Positions 43,477 to 52,431 are shown, counted from the stretch's first letter. The stretch: 64,000 nt of DNA from Acetivibrio mesophilus (GCF_004102745.1 NZ_RLII01000010.1:1-64000), one strand, 5' to 3'. A program made the numbers and translations. The notes: generated by a model not told the origin, from the letters alone.

Positions 43477-45738
43477 TCACCTCTCTAATCCAATAAAGGT
43501 CTGTCCCAGACCAATCGAACCATCATTTGGCGGAACTGACACATTATAGTATACTTCAAAGTTTTGATTTCTTAAAATCTTAAGTGCTTGTTCCATCAGC
43601 ACAGTATTTTGAAATACACCGCCGCTAAGGGCGACAGTGTTGATATTCTGCTCTGCCCGTATTATCTCGCATACCTCTAATATCATATCTGCAACGGCAT
43701 AATGAAAACCCAGGGCAAGAGAGCCGATGTCACCGTTGTAACTAAGATGGCAAATGGATTCCAATAACGGTTTTGGGTCTATTTCTATTAAATCACTTTT
43801 TCGCTCAATTGCAAAGGCAAGCCTCTTTGGATCTATCCCTTTCCTTAATGCCAAAACAGCCGCTTTTTCCAGCATTGCGGCACATTCTCCCTCATAGCGG
43901 TTTTCATGCTGAATCCCCAAAAGGGATGAAAGGGCGTCAAACAGCCTACCCATGCTTGAGGTGAGTACGGTATTGATATTATTCTTCAAAGCTGCCTTTA
44001 TTATATCTTTGCGGTCGTCTTTTATATATTGGTCAAGGCCGGAGCTTAGCAAAAAACAAGTAGCGGTTTTTGTGGCATCCCGCATTGATGCATCGCCTCC
44101 CAAAACTGGGGTATAGCGAAGATGTGCCGCCCTTTTAAACTCTGCACCTTCACAGATTAAAAATTCACTGCCCCATATTTTGCCATCGGTGCCATAGCCC
44201 GTTCCGTCAAAGGCAACGCCTATAACCTGCCCCTTTAAATGGTGTTCTGCCATAACCGATGCGATATGGGCATGATGGTGCTGGACATGTATTAGTGGGA
44301 TGCCCAGGCTTTCGGCAAATTTGGACGAGTGATAGTTGGGATGCATATCGCAGACCGCAATGTCAGGAGTAATTTTTAACAGTTGGGATAGATCCTTAAC
44401 CGAGGCCTTGTACCGCTCTAGGACTGTCCTTTCCTCCAAGTCCCCAAAATATTGGGACATTACCGCATTTCCGTTCTTATAAAGGCAGAAAGATGCTTTT
44501 AAATCCCCGCCCGCCGCAAAAATCTGCAGGCCCTTTTTACTTTTTTGACAGAAAACAGGGTAGGGGACATAGCCGCGGCTTCTTCGAATTAGCTGAGGAT
44601 TGCTGTCCACGACCTTTGCCACCGAGTCATCGACGGAGCGCACAATTCTTCTTTTATTGTATAAAACACCATTTAACAGGGGCGATTTTAACGACAGTAT
44701 TTTATAATCGTCCTTGATTATGGGGGTATTGGATATATTGGCGCTTGTCATAATTAATGGTCCACACCTTTTAGCAAGCAATATTTGAAGCGGGGTATAG
44801 GGTAAGAAAGCTCCGCAGTATATACTGCCTTTGATGGCAGAATGGGCCATAGAGTCGTTTTTTAAATATAGTAAAACAATGGGCCTTGCCTTTGACTTTA
44901 AGAGTTCTTCTTCTTTATCAGACACAATACAGTATTTGCGTACGGAGCTTACCGATTCAAACATTATTGCAAATGGCTTCTCCTCGCGGCCTTTTAGTTC
45001 TCTCAGCTTCAACACAGTATCTTCCTTAAACGGGGAACAGGCAAAATGATAGCCCCCTATGCCTTTTACCGCAATTATTCCACCGGACTCTATAATGCTT
45101 GCCGCTGCGAAGAAGGCATCCTTTTCAGTAAGCTCATTGCCAGAGGTAGAATCGTTGAAAATCAAATAAGGACCGCAGTCATTGCAGGATATGGTTTGGG
45201 CATGAAAGCGCCTGTTCTTTGGGGAGGTATATTCCTTCCTACACGAAGGGCACATATCAAAATCCCTCATGGTGGTGTTGTGCCTGTCATAGGGAAGCTC
45301 TTCTATAATGGTATACCGAGCTCCGCAGGACATACAGCTGATGAAGGGATTTAAAAACCGCCTGTCGGTATCGGTGAAGAGCTCCCTTTCACAACTTTCG
45401 CAGACCGGAAGATCCGGTGGGATTATGGAGATTTCTTCATCATCTCTGCTTTCGATGATTCGAAATTCTTCAAATTCCCGCTCTTTTATGTCTTCTATCT
45501 CGATATTAACTATTTCAGAACCTAGAGGTGGAGCCGTTTTTAAATCCTGTAAAAAATCATTATATTTTTCCTCAGAGGACTGTACTACTATTTCCACCAA
45601 TCCACCGATATTTCGTACGGTGCCTAAGATTCCATGTTTTTTTGCAATATTATAGACAAAGGGTCTGAAACCGACCCCCTGAACTATACCTAAAACTGTT
45701 ATTTTCTTTGTTATGATTTTGCTTTTTCGCTTATCCAT
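43477..45738 (-). CDS. hypF: Carbamoyltransferase HypF
   Basis: 753 residues, cytoplasmic. Domains in order: acylphosphatase (about 10-95, 'VLGIVQGVGFRPFVYNIA'), two zinc fingers ('CESCERELF ... CMSCGARY', 'CPSCRKEY ... CNDCGPY'), a YrdC-like domain (about 205-375, 'GIIAVKGIGGYHFACSP') and a Kae1-like domain (about 390-750, 'HVQHHHAHIASVMAEH', 'GVAFDGTGYGTDGKIWGSEF', 'ALSGGVFQNTVLMEQ'). Transfers carbamoyl from carbamoyl phosphate to the C-terminal Cys of HypE. Its start overlaps the hypB stop by 28 bases and it ends six bases before hypC, so it is in the continuous ech-hyp operon. Confidence 0.95.
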   Translation of the reverse strand: MDKRKSKIITKKITVLGIVQGVGFRPFVYNIAKKHGILGTVRNIGGLVEIVVQSSEEKYNDFLQDLKTAPPLGSEIVNIEIEDIKEREFEEFRIIESRDDEEISIIPPDLPVCESCERELFTDTDRRFLNPFISCMSCGARYTIIEELPYDRHNTTMRDFDMCPSCRKEYTSPKNRRFHAQTISCNDCGPYLIFNDSTSGNELTEKDAFFAAASIIESGGIIAVKGIGGYHFACSPFKEDTVLKLRELKGREEKPFAIMFESVSSVRKYCIVSDKEEELLKSKARPIVLLYLKNDSMAHSAIKGSIYCGAFLPYTPLQILLAKRCGPLIMTSANISNTPIIKDDYKILSLKSPLLNGVLYNKRRIVRSVDDSVAKVVDSNPQLIRRSRGYVPYPVFCQKSKKGLQIFAAGGDLKASFCLYKNGNAVMSQYFGDLEERTVLERYKASVKDLSQLLKITPDIAVCDMHPNYHSSKFAESLGIPLIHVQHHHAHIASVMAEHHLKGQVIGVAFDGTGYGTDGKIWGSEFLICEGAEFKRAAHLRYTPVLGGDASMRDATKTATCFLLSSGLDQYIKDDRKDIIKAALKNNINTVLTSSMGRLFDALSSLLGIQHENRYEGECAAMLEKAAVLALRKGIDPKRLAFAIERKSDLIEIDPKPLLESICHLSYNGDIGSLALGFHYAVADMILEVCEIIRAEQNINTVALSGGVFQNTVLMEQALKILRNQNFEVYYNVSVPPNDGSIGLGQTFIGLER

Positions 45739-46364
45739 AGCATCACTTCATCAAAACCCTCGCCTGTCTTGCAGGATACTTTTATCACGGGGGCCGTTTT
45801 GTTTAAAGCCCTGACGCCCTTCATAAAGAAACTTTCATCAAAGTCCACATAGGGCAAAAGGTCGCACTTATTGAGAATAATGATATCCGCTTTCTCAAAA
45901 GCAAGGGGATATTTATAGGGCTTGTCGCTACCTTCTGTTACAGTGGAAATCAGCATTTTTGCATGCTCCCCAATCATAAATTCCGCAGGGCAGACGAGGT
46001 TGCCGATATTCTCTATAAATAAAATCCCTTTTTCAAGATTGAGGTCATCTACTGCCTTGCCAATCAGCGGTGAATCTAAGTGACAGGCTCCTCCTGTGTT
46101 TATCTGTATAGTTCTAACACCCAGTGAAAGAAGGGTTTTAGTATCAAAATCCGATTCAATATCGCCTTCAATGACATAGGGGGTAATACTCTCAAGTCTT
46201 TTAATTATTTGAATCAGGGTAGAGGTCTTGCCTGCACCCGGTGAACCCATTACATTGACGGCATAAATGCCTCTCTTTGTTAATGACAGATTTATCTTAG
46301 ATGCCACTTCGTCATTTTTATCATAGACCGATTGCATCACTTCAATTTCTTTATTTTCGGACAT
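45711..46364 (-). CDS. hypB: Ni-insertion GTPase HypB
   Basis: 217 residues from ATG 46364 ('MSENKEIEVMQSVYDKND'), preceded by ATAGGAG; the open frame extends into hypA without a ribosome site. G-protein motifs: P-loop 'MGSPGAGKTSTLIQ', 'EGDIESDFDTK', 'LFIENIGNLVCP' (Walker B region with metal-site Cys) and 'ILNKCDLLPYVD' (NKxD). 'NTGGACHLDS' is the conserved metal-binding Cys-His site. No N-terminal His-rich nickel store or CxxCGC motif, so it is the short form. Works with HypA to load nickel into the Ech large subunit. Follows hypA by 14 bases. Confidence 0.95.
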   Translation of the reverse strand: MSENKEIEVMQSVYDKNDEVASKINLSLTKRGIYAVNVMGSPGAGKTSTLIQIIKRLESITPYVIEGDIESDFDTKTLLSLGVRTIQINTGGACHLDSPLIGKAVDDLNLEKGILFIENIGNLVCPAEFMIGEHAKMLISTVTEGSDKPYKYPLAFEKADIIILNKCDLLPYVDFDESFFMKGVRALNKTAPVIKVSCKTGEGFDEVMLWISEKAKS

Positions 46365-46378
46365 TTTCAAAACTCCTA

Positions 46379-46717
46379 TCAAATTTCTATCGATTCTATA
46401 TAAAATTCGTGCCCTATCTTGGTTGGACTGCCTTGGCCGCCGCAGGAGGGACACTCGAAGGAAAAAGGTTTCCTCTCAAAGAGCATATCGCATTCATTGC
46501 ATTTTAGCATTGGTTTTATGCGCTTGATATTGAGTTTTGCATTTTCGCACAAGGTTCCTTCTGCAATAATTCCAAAGTATAATTCTATGGAGCTGGCTAC
46601 ATAGCCTGAATAATCGCCCACCACCAAGTTGATTTGCTTTACTTCTTTGGCATTATATTTATTAGCATGCTCCTGCGATATTTCGATTATTCTCTTTGTT
46701 ATCGGGTACTCGTGCAT
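46379..46717 (-). CDS. hypA: Ni-delivery protein HypA
   Basis: 112 residues from ATG 46717, chosen because HypA binds nickel through the N-terminal Met-His-Glu: 'MHEYPITKRIIEISQEHANK'. Zinc-ribbon Cys pairs: 'LKCNECDMLF' and 'FECPSCGG'. The start region overlaps the 3' end of echF by 56 bases in another frame, an unusually long overlap, with GAGGAT inside echF as ribosome site. Partners with HypB for nickel insertion into EchE. Confidence 0.93.
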   Translation of the reverse strand: MHEYPITKRIIEISQEHANKYNAKEVKQINLVVGDYSGYVASSIELYFGIIAEGTLCENAKLNIKRIKPMLKCNECDMLFERKPFSFECPSCGGQGSPTKIGHEFYIESIEI

Positions 46718-47048
46718 TGCAGTATTCATCCTCTACATTTTCAAATGACGGAGCAGTATAGTTGTTGCTCATTTTAAGGCACTTTTTTGGGCAAACCTCG
46801 CTGCAATAACTGCATTGTATGCAGCGAAGGCGGTTTATGCTCCAACGGGATTCTGCCTTCTCAATATTTATAGCGCCGGTAGGACAGCGCCTTGCACACA
46901 AGCCGCAGAATATACAGTCCTGTATATTAATTTCAATTCTGCCTCTTGAAGCCGGGAAGGACTCCTTCTTTTCAAGGGGATACTTAACAGTATATGGTCC
47001 ATGAAATATACTTTTTATCAGTGTCTTTGTCATACTAAAAAAAGACAT
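46662..47048 (-). CDS. echF: Ech hydrogenase Fe-S subunit EchF
   Basis: 128 residues with two 4Fe-4S ferredoxin motifs: 'CIFCGLCARRCPTG' (about 45-58) and 'CIQCSYCSEVCPKKC' (about 76-90), the NuoI-type electron carrier that links ferredoxin to EchC. The N-terminal amphipathic stretch 'SFFSMTKTLIKSIFHGPYTVKYPLEKK' resembles the membrane-associating leader of NuoI/EchF. The last about 35 residues are polar ('VPDNKENNRNIAGAC'), and this tail is where the hypA start is embedded. Sits between echE and hypA. Confidence 0.92.
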   Translation of the reverse strand: MSFFSMTKTLIKSIFHGPYTVKYPLEKKESFPASRGRIEINIQDCIFCGLCARRCPTGAINIEKAESRWSINRLRCIQCSYCSEVCPKKCLKMSNNYTAPSFENVEDEYCNARVPDNKENNRNIAGAC

Positions 47049-47107
47049 TGTTTACACCATCCTATTTAAAGCAATTTTATTATCTATATTTATTGCCTAT
47101 CTATGTG

Positions 47108-48187
47108 TCATCTTTCAGTACAGCTAATGCAAGGGTCAATGGTGAGAATCAATACAGGAACGTCAGCAAGCTGACAGCCTTTCAGAGTCTCTAATAGAGC
47201 CGGAATATTTGCAAAGGTAGGAGTGCGGACTCTAACCCTGTCCAAAAACTTAGTTCCGTTTGCCTTTACATAATATAAAACCTCTCCGCGAGGCTGCTCC
47301 AAGCGGGTAAAATACTCACCTTTGGGATTTCCCATAACCTTTACCTTAATCTCACCTTCAGGGATGAGAGCTATACACTGACGAATCAAGTCAAGTGATT
47401 GGAAGACCTCTTTGATTCTGACCGATGTTCTTGCATAGCAATCGCCGGCAGTTTCAAGGATGGGCTCCATCTTTAATCTACCGTATGCTGCATAGCCGCT
47501 TTTTCTCATATCAATATCGATACCGCTGGCTCTTGCCATAGGCCCGACTGCTCCCAGATCAAAAGCCGCTTGCTGGGAAAGCACGCCAAGGCCTTGGGTA
47601 CGAAGGATTACCGAAGAATCATTCAAAAATACCTTTGTAATCTCCGAAACTTCTTGTTCAAAGCCATCCAATATTGAATTGATTTTTTTCAGCGTTTCCG
47701 AATCTATATCTTTTCTGACCCCTCCGATATCGCAGACAGAGAATATTACTCTTCCGCTGGTGGTCTCCTCAAATATATCCAGAATTTGCTCTCTGAGTCT
47801 CCACGAGTGCATAAACAAGCTCTCAAATCCAAGGGCATCAGCCAATAGTCCCAACCACAGCATGTGGCTGTGCAAACGGGACAGCTCTGCCCAAATAGTT
47901 CTTAAAAATTCTGCCCTCTCGGGGATTTGCACCCCCATTATGCTTTCAACCGACATGCAGTAGCCCATGCCGTGCATAAACGAGCAAATGCCGCAAATTC
48001 TTTCCGCGACATAGGTATACTGCTGAAAATCCTTTTTTTCTACCAGCTTTTCAAGACCTCGATGTATATATCCTATAGAGGGTATTGCCTCTACCACTGT
48101 TTCATCCTCAAGCACAAGATCCAGATGTATGGGCTCCGGTAGAACCGGGTGTTGAGGGCCGAAGGGGATTACTGTTTCTTTGCCCAT
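47108..48187 (-). CDS. echE: Ech [NiFe] hydrogenase large subunit EchE
   Basis: 359 residues, NuoD/HycE-type catalytic subunit. The Ni-Fe ligands are 'ERICGICSFMHGMGY' (N-terminal pair, about residues 63-66) and 'TIDPCISCTER' at the very C-terminus. The chain ends three residues after the last ligand Cys, so there is no C-terminal peptide to be cleaved, in keeping with the lack of a hydrogenase endopeptidase gene nearby. Other landmarks: 'GPQHPVLPEPIHL', 'GYIHRGLEKL', 'GEVLYYVKANGT'. It overlaps echD by one base (TAATG). Acts at the membrane inner face, evolving H2 from reduced ferredoxin. Confidence 0.95.
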   Translation of the reverse strand: MGKETVIPFGPQHPVLPEPIHLDLVLEDETVVEAIPSIGYIHRGLEKLVEKKDFQQYTYVAERICGICSFMHGMGYCMSVESIMGVQIPERAEFLRTIWAELSRLHSHMLWLGLLADALGFESLFMHSWRLREQILDIFEETTSGRVIFSVCDIGGVRKDIDSETLKKINSILDGFEQEVSEITKVFLNDSSVILRTQGLGVLSQQAAFDLGAVGPMARASGIDIDMRKSGYAAYGRLKMEPILETAGDCYARTSVRIKEVFQSLDLIRQCIALIPEGEIKVKVMGNPKGEYFTRLEQPRGEVLYYVKANGTKFLDRVRVRTPTFANIPALLETLKGCQLADVPVLILTIDPCISCTER

Positions 48188-48540
48188 TATTTGTCACCCT
48201 CTTTCATATTAAACGGTGTTTTTACAGATATCTTATAAAGCTTATCTTTGTAATCTGGGGTTATACCCGTTATATTTACCCCGAAAAGCTCTTTTATTTC
48301 ATTTTCATATAGGAACGAATAGGGATAAATACTGCTGATACTTTCTATCTCATCCTCGGGTCCGGCAATGAATCTAAGATTTATAAAGTCGTTGCCGCCA
48401 TCAAAGGAATAACTCATCTCTATGCCGTTTTCAACGGTGGTACAGGAAATTGCCACCATACGGTGATTTGTGTTTTTAAGCCGTAGGGCATATGCCAAAA
48501 GCTCATTGGCCGATATTGTATTGATTGTTTGCTGCGCCAT
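48187..48540 (-). CDS. echD: Ech hydrogenase subunit EchD
   Basis: 117 residues, the small NuoC-like subunit that holds the hydrophilic arm together: 'ELLAYALRLKNTNHRMVAI', 'EMSYSFDGGNDFINLRFI', 'ISSIYPYSFLYENEIKELFGVNITGI' with the conserved 'EREIxELFG'-like motif at about residues 83-95. No cofactor-binding residues, as expected. Its stop overlaps the echE start by one base. Position between echC and echE is that of the standard ech operon. Confidence 0.92.
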   Translation of the reverse strand: MAQQTINTISANELLAYALRLKNTNHRMVAISCTTVENGIEMSYSFDGGNDFINLRFIAGPEDEIESISSIYPYSFLYENEIKELFGVNITGITPDYKDKLYKISVKTPFNMKEGDK

Positions 48541-48601
48541 TATTAATCACTTTCTTTCTTGAAAACTTCTCAATTAATTATTATTACTATTATACTCTTT
48601 T

Positions 48602-49036
48602 TTACGCTTTTTTTCTTGCAAATTTCTGCCTTTCCTCCAATATGCCGAGAGCTTTCACAACCCCATCAATTATTGCTTCAGGTCGCGCAGCACAGCCCGG
48701 TACGTAGACATCCACCGGAATAATCCTGTCGACTCCTCCGAGCACATTGTAGCATTCAGAGAAAATTCCTCCCGTTGCAGCGCATATTCCTACGGCTACA
48801 ACAACCTTTGGGTTTGCCATCTGTTCATAGAGCTGTTTTACTACCGATTTATTCTGTTCGTTGATACTGCCTGTTATGAGTAAAATGTCTGCATGCTTGG
48901 GATTGCCGGTATTTATTACTCCAAAGCGCTCCACATCATACAATGGAGTAAGACAGGCCAATACTTCTATATCACAGCCGTTGCAACTGGAGCCGTCATA
49001 ATGCAAAATCCATGGTGATTTTTTGCTAAAGTTCAT
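48602..49036 (-). CDS. echC: Ech hydrogenase small subunit EchC
   Basis: 144 residues, NuoB-like, carrying the proximal 4Fe-4S cluster: 'GSSCNGCDIEVLAC', 'GICAATGGIFSE' and 'VYVPGCAARPEAI' supply the Cys ligands. The surrounding sequence 'DGSSCNGCD...PLYDVERFGV' is characteristic of energy-converting hydrogenases. Passes electrons from EchF to the Ni-Fe site of EchE. Nine bases after echB, with AGGTG as ribosome site; 61 bases before echD. Confidence 0.95.
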   Translation of the reverse strand: MNFSKKSPWILHYDGSSCNGCDIEVLACLTPLYDVERFGVINTGNPKHADILLITGSINEQNKSVVKQLYEQMANPKVVVAVGICAATGGIFSECYNVLGGVDRIIPVDVYVPGCAARPEAIIDGVVKALGILEERQKFARKKA

Positions 49037-49045
49037 ATTTTCACC

Positions 49046-49909
49046 TTACCTAAAAAATGATAAAATAATTAGATTAACTGATGCCAAAACTCCTGTTATA
49101 ACCCAAGTTGATTTAAGTGCATGTTGCCATTTGACTCGTGCAAATGCATTGTCTATTACAATTTCCAGTAGGTATGCAATAATGCAGGCCAAAATTGCAA
49201 TAAGATGGCTAACTGGTGAATTGAAGGCAAAAAACAAGTACACAAGGGTAAGTGCAATTATTGTCTCATACCAGTGGGTTATTTGTATTATTGCCAGATC
49301 TTTGCCGGAATACTCAGTTGTTATGCCTTGTACAATCTCTTGATGTCCATGATGCGACATACTTAAATCAAAGGGTGATTTTCTAAGCTTAAAAGTCAAT
49401 ATATATATAAGTCCCAAGAAAACTCCCGGTAAATAAACAATCGAAGGAACCCTAGCAGCAATTATATCCTTAATAAAGAAGCTCTTATCTCCGTAATACA
49501 GCCCTATAGCCGTAAGGAGAATCATTGGCTCAAAGGCCATCATTTGAAGAAGTTCCCTTTCCGAACCAACGGTGCTGTATGGGGAATTTGATGCATAACC
49601 GCCCAGTACGAAGAAGATGGAACCTAATGTCAATGCAAAGAAAGCGAGCAGTATGTCTCCTCCCAGTAGCATTATAACCGTGGTGAAAATAACGAATATA
49701 AGGGAGATATAAACGAAAAAGCGGTGCATAGTATTAACTTCTATAGATTCCTTTTGAAAAAGCTTTAATACATCATAAAAAGGCTGCAGTACCGAAGGAC
49801 CTTTCCTTCCCTGCATTCTTGCAGTTATTACTCTATCAATTCCCGTCAACAGCCCTCCGACCAATGGAGCCAGGACGATAACCGCAATGATATATATAAC
49901 CAACATCAT
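49046..49909 (-). CDS. echB: Ech hydrogenase membrane subunit EchB
   Basis: 287 residues, NuoH-like, about eight membrane segments. Conserved 'GIDRVITARMQGRKGPSVLQPFYDVLKLFQKE' on the cytoplasmic side contacts the peripheral arm, and 'GSERELLQMMAFEPMILL' and 'FDLSMSHHGHQEIVQGITTEYSG' carry acidic residues of the ion path. Couples H2 evolution to pumping of H+ or Na+. The start overlaps the echA stop by four bases. ATG 49909 or the next codon ATG 49906 could both serve; AGGAGG fits either. Confidence 0.95.
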   Translation of the reverse strand: MMLVIYIIAVIVLAPLVGGLLTGIDRVITARMQGRKGPSVLQPFYDVLKLFQKESIEVNTMHRFFVYISLIFVIFTTVIMLLGGDILLAFFALTLGSIFFVLGGYASNSPYSTVGSERELLQMMAFEPMILLTAIGLYYGDKSFFIKDIIAARVPSIVYLPGVFLGLIYILTFKLRKSPFDLSMSHHGHQEIVQGITTEYSGKDLAIIQITHWYETIIALTLVYLFFAFNSPVSHLIAILACIIAYLLEIVIDNAFARVKWQHALKSTWVITGVLASVNLIILSFFR

Positions 49910-51816
49910 TTAGTGATTCCTCCTATTAAAAGTAGTACTCCGACTAATATTATGACAATACTCAGCACATTGCTCCAAAAGGCTAATTTTTTCACGCCGA
50001 AAAAGCTTTCCATATACCAGTTGTGGAGCTTAACCTTTCGCTTTGCATGCAAAGCACCGTAGAAGCTCTCGTTGTCACCGGTATTTTCGCCAGCCATATA
50101 AACAGGTACTATTCTGCGCCGGTCACTTTTATATATTGGAATAAAGCTTATCGGCAGTATTAATAGCATACTGAGCATTATAAGCATAATATTGACATCG
50201 CTTATGCCAAGGGGCATTGATACACCTGGACCAAATAAACCCGACAAATATGGTACGAGTACGTATTCGGATATAAGAGGAAAGGTGAAGCAGGACAGCA
50301 CCACAAGGACTGCATGAATAAAAATTGGAATTTCCTCGTCTATATGAAAAGTATGCTTGATGTGGTCTTTTCTATTGGCATTGGAGACAAGCTTGCCCAT
50401 CCATTTTGTCCAGTAGAACAGTGTTGTAGCACTGCCATATCCTAAAATAATAACTGTGAGTATATTATTGGAATCAATGAAGGCCTTCATGGCAACCCAT
50501 TTTGATATGAGCATGCCAAAGGGGGCTAAGAACATTCCTGCAATTCCCACAATCATATACCCGGATAGCCTTCTTGATACCTGCATCAGAATATCCATAT
50601 CCTCAACATTCCGGCTTCCTATCTGGTGCTCTACAGAGCCAGCGGTCAGGAACAGAAGGGATTTGGAGATGGAGTGGAATATTAATAGCAGTATCGCGGC
50701 CCATAGCGATTCCTGTGATCCTATACCGGCACAGGCAACTATAAGCCCTAGATTCGATATGGTTGAGTAAGCCAGAATTTTCTTCGCATCACTTTTGGAA
50801 ATTGCAATAATGGAGTTTACAAAGAACGTGACAGCTCCCAGCAGTGTAATAACTTTCCCTACGGAAGTCCCTGCAAGCAACGGAGCAAGTCTTATTAGCA
50901 GATACACGCCTGCCTTTACCATTGTTGCCGAGTGCAGCAGTGCCGATGATGGTGTTGGTGCTACCATTGCACCGAGCAGCCAAGAGGAAAAGGGCATCTG
51001 TGCAGATTTTGTAAGGGCTGCAATACAAAGCAGAAAAACAGGGATAAGAACCATCAATTCAGGTTTCAAAACTGTCAATACCGAAAGCTCCAAGGTTTTA
51101 AAGTTCATTCCGATAAATACAATCGCCGATGCAAACGCAAGACCGCCGCCAAGGTTAATTGCCAATGCACGGAAGGAATTGTTTACTGCCTCTGGTGTTT
51201 TTGTATAACCAATAAGAAGATAGGAGCACAGCGATGTAAGCTCCCAGCAAAAATACATCCAGAGTAGGTTATTGCTTAAAACTAGTCCGAACATTGCAAA
51301 AAGAAAGAGGAAAATTTCTGAGAAAAAGAAGCTTTTCCTTTCTTTATATTCTTCATGATGTACGTGGTACCATTTCATATATCCGACAGTATATATGAGT
51401 ATGAGACTTCCGATGCATCCAACTATGAGAACCATTACAGCAGAAAGTCTATCGAATACAATATCTGACTGAACGTCAATACCGTGTTTTTGTGTGAATT
51501 CAAACCAGAGTATTAGGGTGGTTTGAACAGCGGCGAAAATCGATACAATATACTTTTTGTTTTTTATGCCTATGAGTATTATATATGCGGCAATAAGAAC
51601 CTCAACAAAAGCTATAATCATATCGATGGTATTCCTGTTGGCAAAGGACAAAGATATTCCGTCCTTAAAATACCGACATACAACAAATAATGTTAGTATG
51701 CCGGTAGTAAATGCACAAACTCTTACTATTATATTTCTAACGGCATCCTTTCGAACTAAAAAAACAGCAATGGATGCCAATAACGGAAACAATACCAATA
51801 TTGAAATTGTATTCAT
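49906..51816 (-). CDS. echA: Ech hydrogenase membrane subunit EchA
   Basis: 636 residues, NuoL/Mrp-antiporter type with about 16 hydrophobic segments, first gene of the operon. Landmarks of the proton-translocating family: 'LFFMFGLVLSNNLLWMYFCWELTSLCSYLLIGY' (Glu in TM5), 'KSAQMPFSSWLLGAMVAPTPSSALLHSATMVKAG' (Lys/Glu channel), 'SKSDAKKILAYSTISNLGL' and 'FHSISKSLLFLTAGS'. Forms the ion channel at the end of the membrane arm. Start follows AAGGTGATG. Transcription from the promoter at 51939-51967. Confidence 0.95.
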   Translation of the reverse strand: MNTISILVLFPLLASIAVFLVRKDAVRNIIVRVCAFTTGILTLFVVCRYFKDGISLSFANRNTIDMIIAFVEVLIAAYIILIGIKNKKYIVSIFAAVQTTLILWFEFTQKHGIDVQSDIVFDRLSAVMVLIVGCIGSLILIYTVGYMKWYHVHHEEYKERKSFFFSEIFLFLFAMFGLVLSNNLLWMYFCWELTSLCSYLLIGYTKTPEAVNNSFRALAINLGGGLAFASAIVFIGMNFKTLELSVLTVLKPELMVLIPVFLLCIAALTKSAQMPFSSWLLGAMVAPTPSSALLHSATMVKAGVYLLIRLAPLLAGTSVGKVITLLGAVTFFVNSIIAISKSDAKKILAYSTISNLGLIVACAGIGSQESLWAAILLLIFHSISKSLLFLTAGSVEHQIGSRNVEDMDILMQVSRRLSGYMIVGIAGMFLAPFGMLISKWVAMKAFIDSNNILTVIILGYGSATTLFYWTKWMGKLVSNANRKDHIKHTFHIDEEIPIFIHAVLVVLSCFTFPLISEYVLVPYLSGLFGPGVSMPLGISDVNIMLIMLSMLLILPISFIPIYKSDRRRIVPVYMAGENTGDNESFYGALHAKRKVKLHNWYMESFFGVKKLAFWSNVLSIVIILVGVLLLIGGITK

Positions 51817-51883
51817 ATTTCATCACCTTACACGAAATAATTACCAACAACATTTTATGCTAAATGAACCATAAAGTCATAAT

Positions 51884-51922
51884 AGTGCCAGAAATTTAGT
51901 GTTAATAGCTGACACTAGCACT
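51884..51922 (-). promoter_or_regulatory. Leader stem-loop of the ech-hyp operon
   Basis: On the minus strand AGTGC...GCACT encloses AGTGT-CAGCTATTA-ACACT, a nested hairpin in the untranslated leader, just downstream of the expected start of transcription. It has no T-run. Could be a stabiliser or protein site. Confidence 0.4.
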
Positions 51923-51938
51923 CTATAAGCATCGACCC

Positions 51939-51967
51939 ATTATAACATATCAAATTTGGGTTTGCAA
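51939..51967 (-). promoter_or_regulatory. Sigma-A promoter of the ech-hyp operon
   Basis: On the minus strand TTGCAA, 17-base spacer, TATAAT. About 125 bases before echA. The single strong promoter ahead of twelve tightly packed genes. Confidence 0.65.
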
Positions 51968-52106
51968 AAGTGAAAATGGCGATTTGAGAATTAATAAGTT
52001 GATTATTAGAGATTTAATTAAGATATTTGGTTTAATGTCATTCAATATGCGATTTAATAATTATTACACCCAATTAGGATGCAAAATATCAGTAACGTAT
52101 TAATAG
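51968..52106. other. Intergenic, nothing seen
   Basis: AT-rich spacer between the ech promoter and the terminator of the next minus-strand gene; no gene, repeat or site recognised. Confidence 0.4.
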
Positions 52107-52141
52107 AAAGACCACCCCGTAAATGAGGTGGCTTTTTTTAT
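52107..52141. terminator. Terminator hairpin
   Basis: GACCACCCC-GTAAAT-GAGGTGGC followed by TTTTTTT on the plus strand and TTTCTATT on the minus strand. It ends the small minus-strand gene at 52143. Confidence 0.8.
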
Positions 52142-52142
52142 T

Positions 52143-52301
52143 TTACAGGCCGTTTTGGCACTTGCAGTTTTTATCCTTGCTCTTGTCCTTTTGCATCGAT
52201 GCCCTCATGGGTTCTTTGTTTTTGTCAATCTGATCATTATAAAAAGCCGGATCATTTACACCTTCTTTTACTACATTCTTATCTCTCATCTTCTTATCCA
52301 C
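52143..52301 (-). CDS. Small hydrophilic Lys-rich protein
   Basis: About 52 residues from GTG 52301, which has AAAGGAGG ten bases upstream; ATG 52289 is an alternative that loses four residues. Highly charged: 'DKKMRDKNVVKEGVNDPAFY', then 'DQIDKNKEPMRASMQ' and the C-terminus 'KDKNCKCQNGL' with a C-K-C pair. No family recognised. The frame stays open to 52457 but that part overlaps the terminator of the upstream gene. Followed by a clear terminator. Function unknown. Confidence 0.5.
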   Translation of the reverse strand: MDKKMRDKNVVKEGVNDPAFYNDQIDKNKEPMRASMQKDKSKDKNCKCQNGL

Positions 52302-52431
52302 GGAAAGCAAGCCTCCTTTTTTAAATTGTCCGCTATTACGATATTTATCTTCTGCACATTTTAAATAAATATGTATCTTGGTTTTATCTGTTTTGCTGGC
52401 TTCACAGAATTCGAGATTTGAGAAAATCAGA

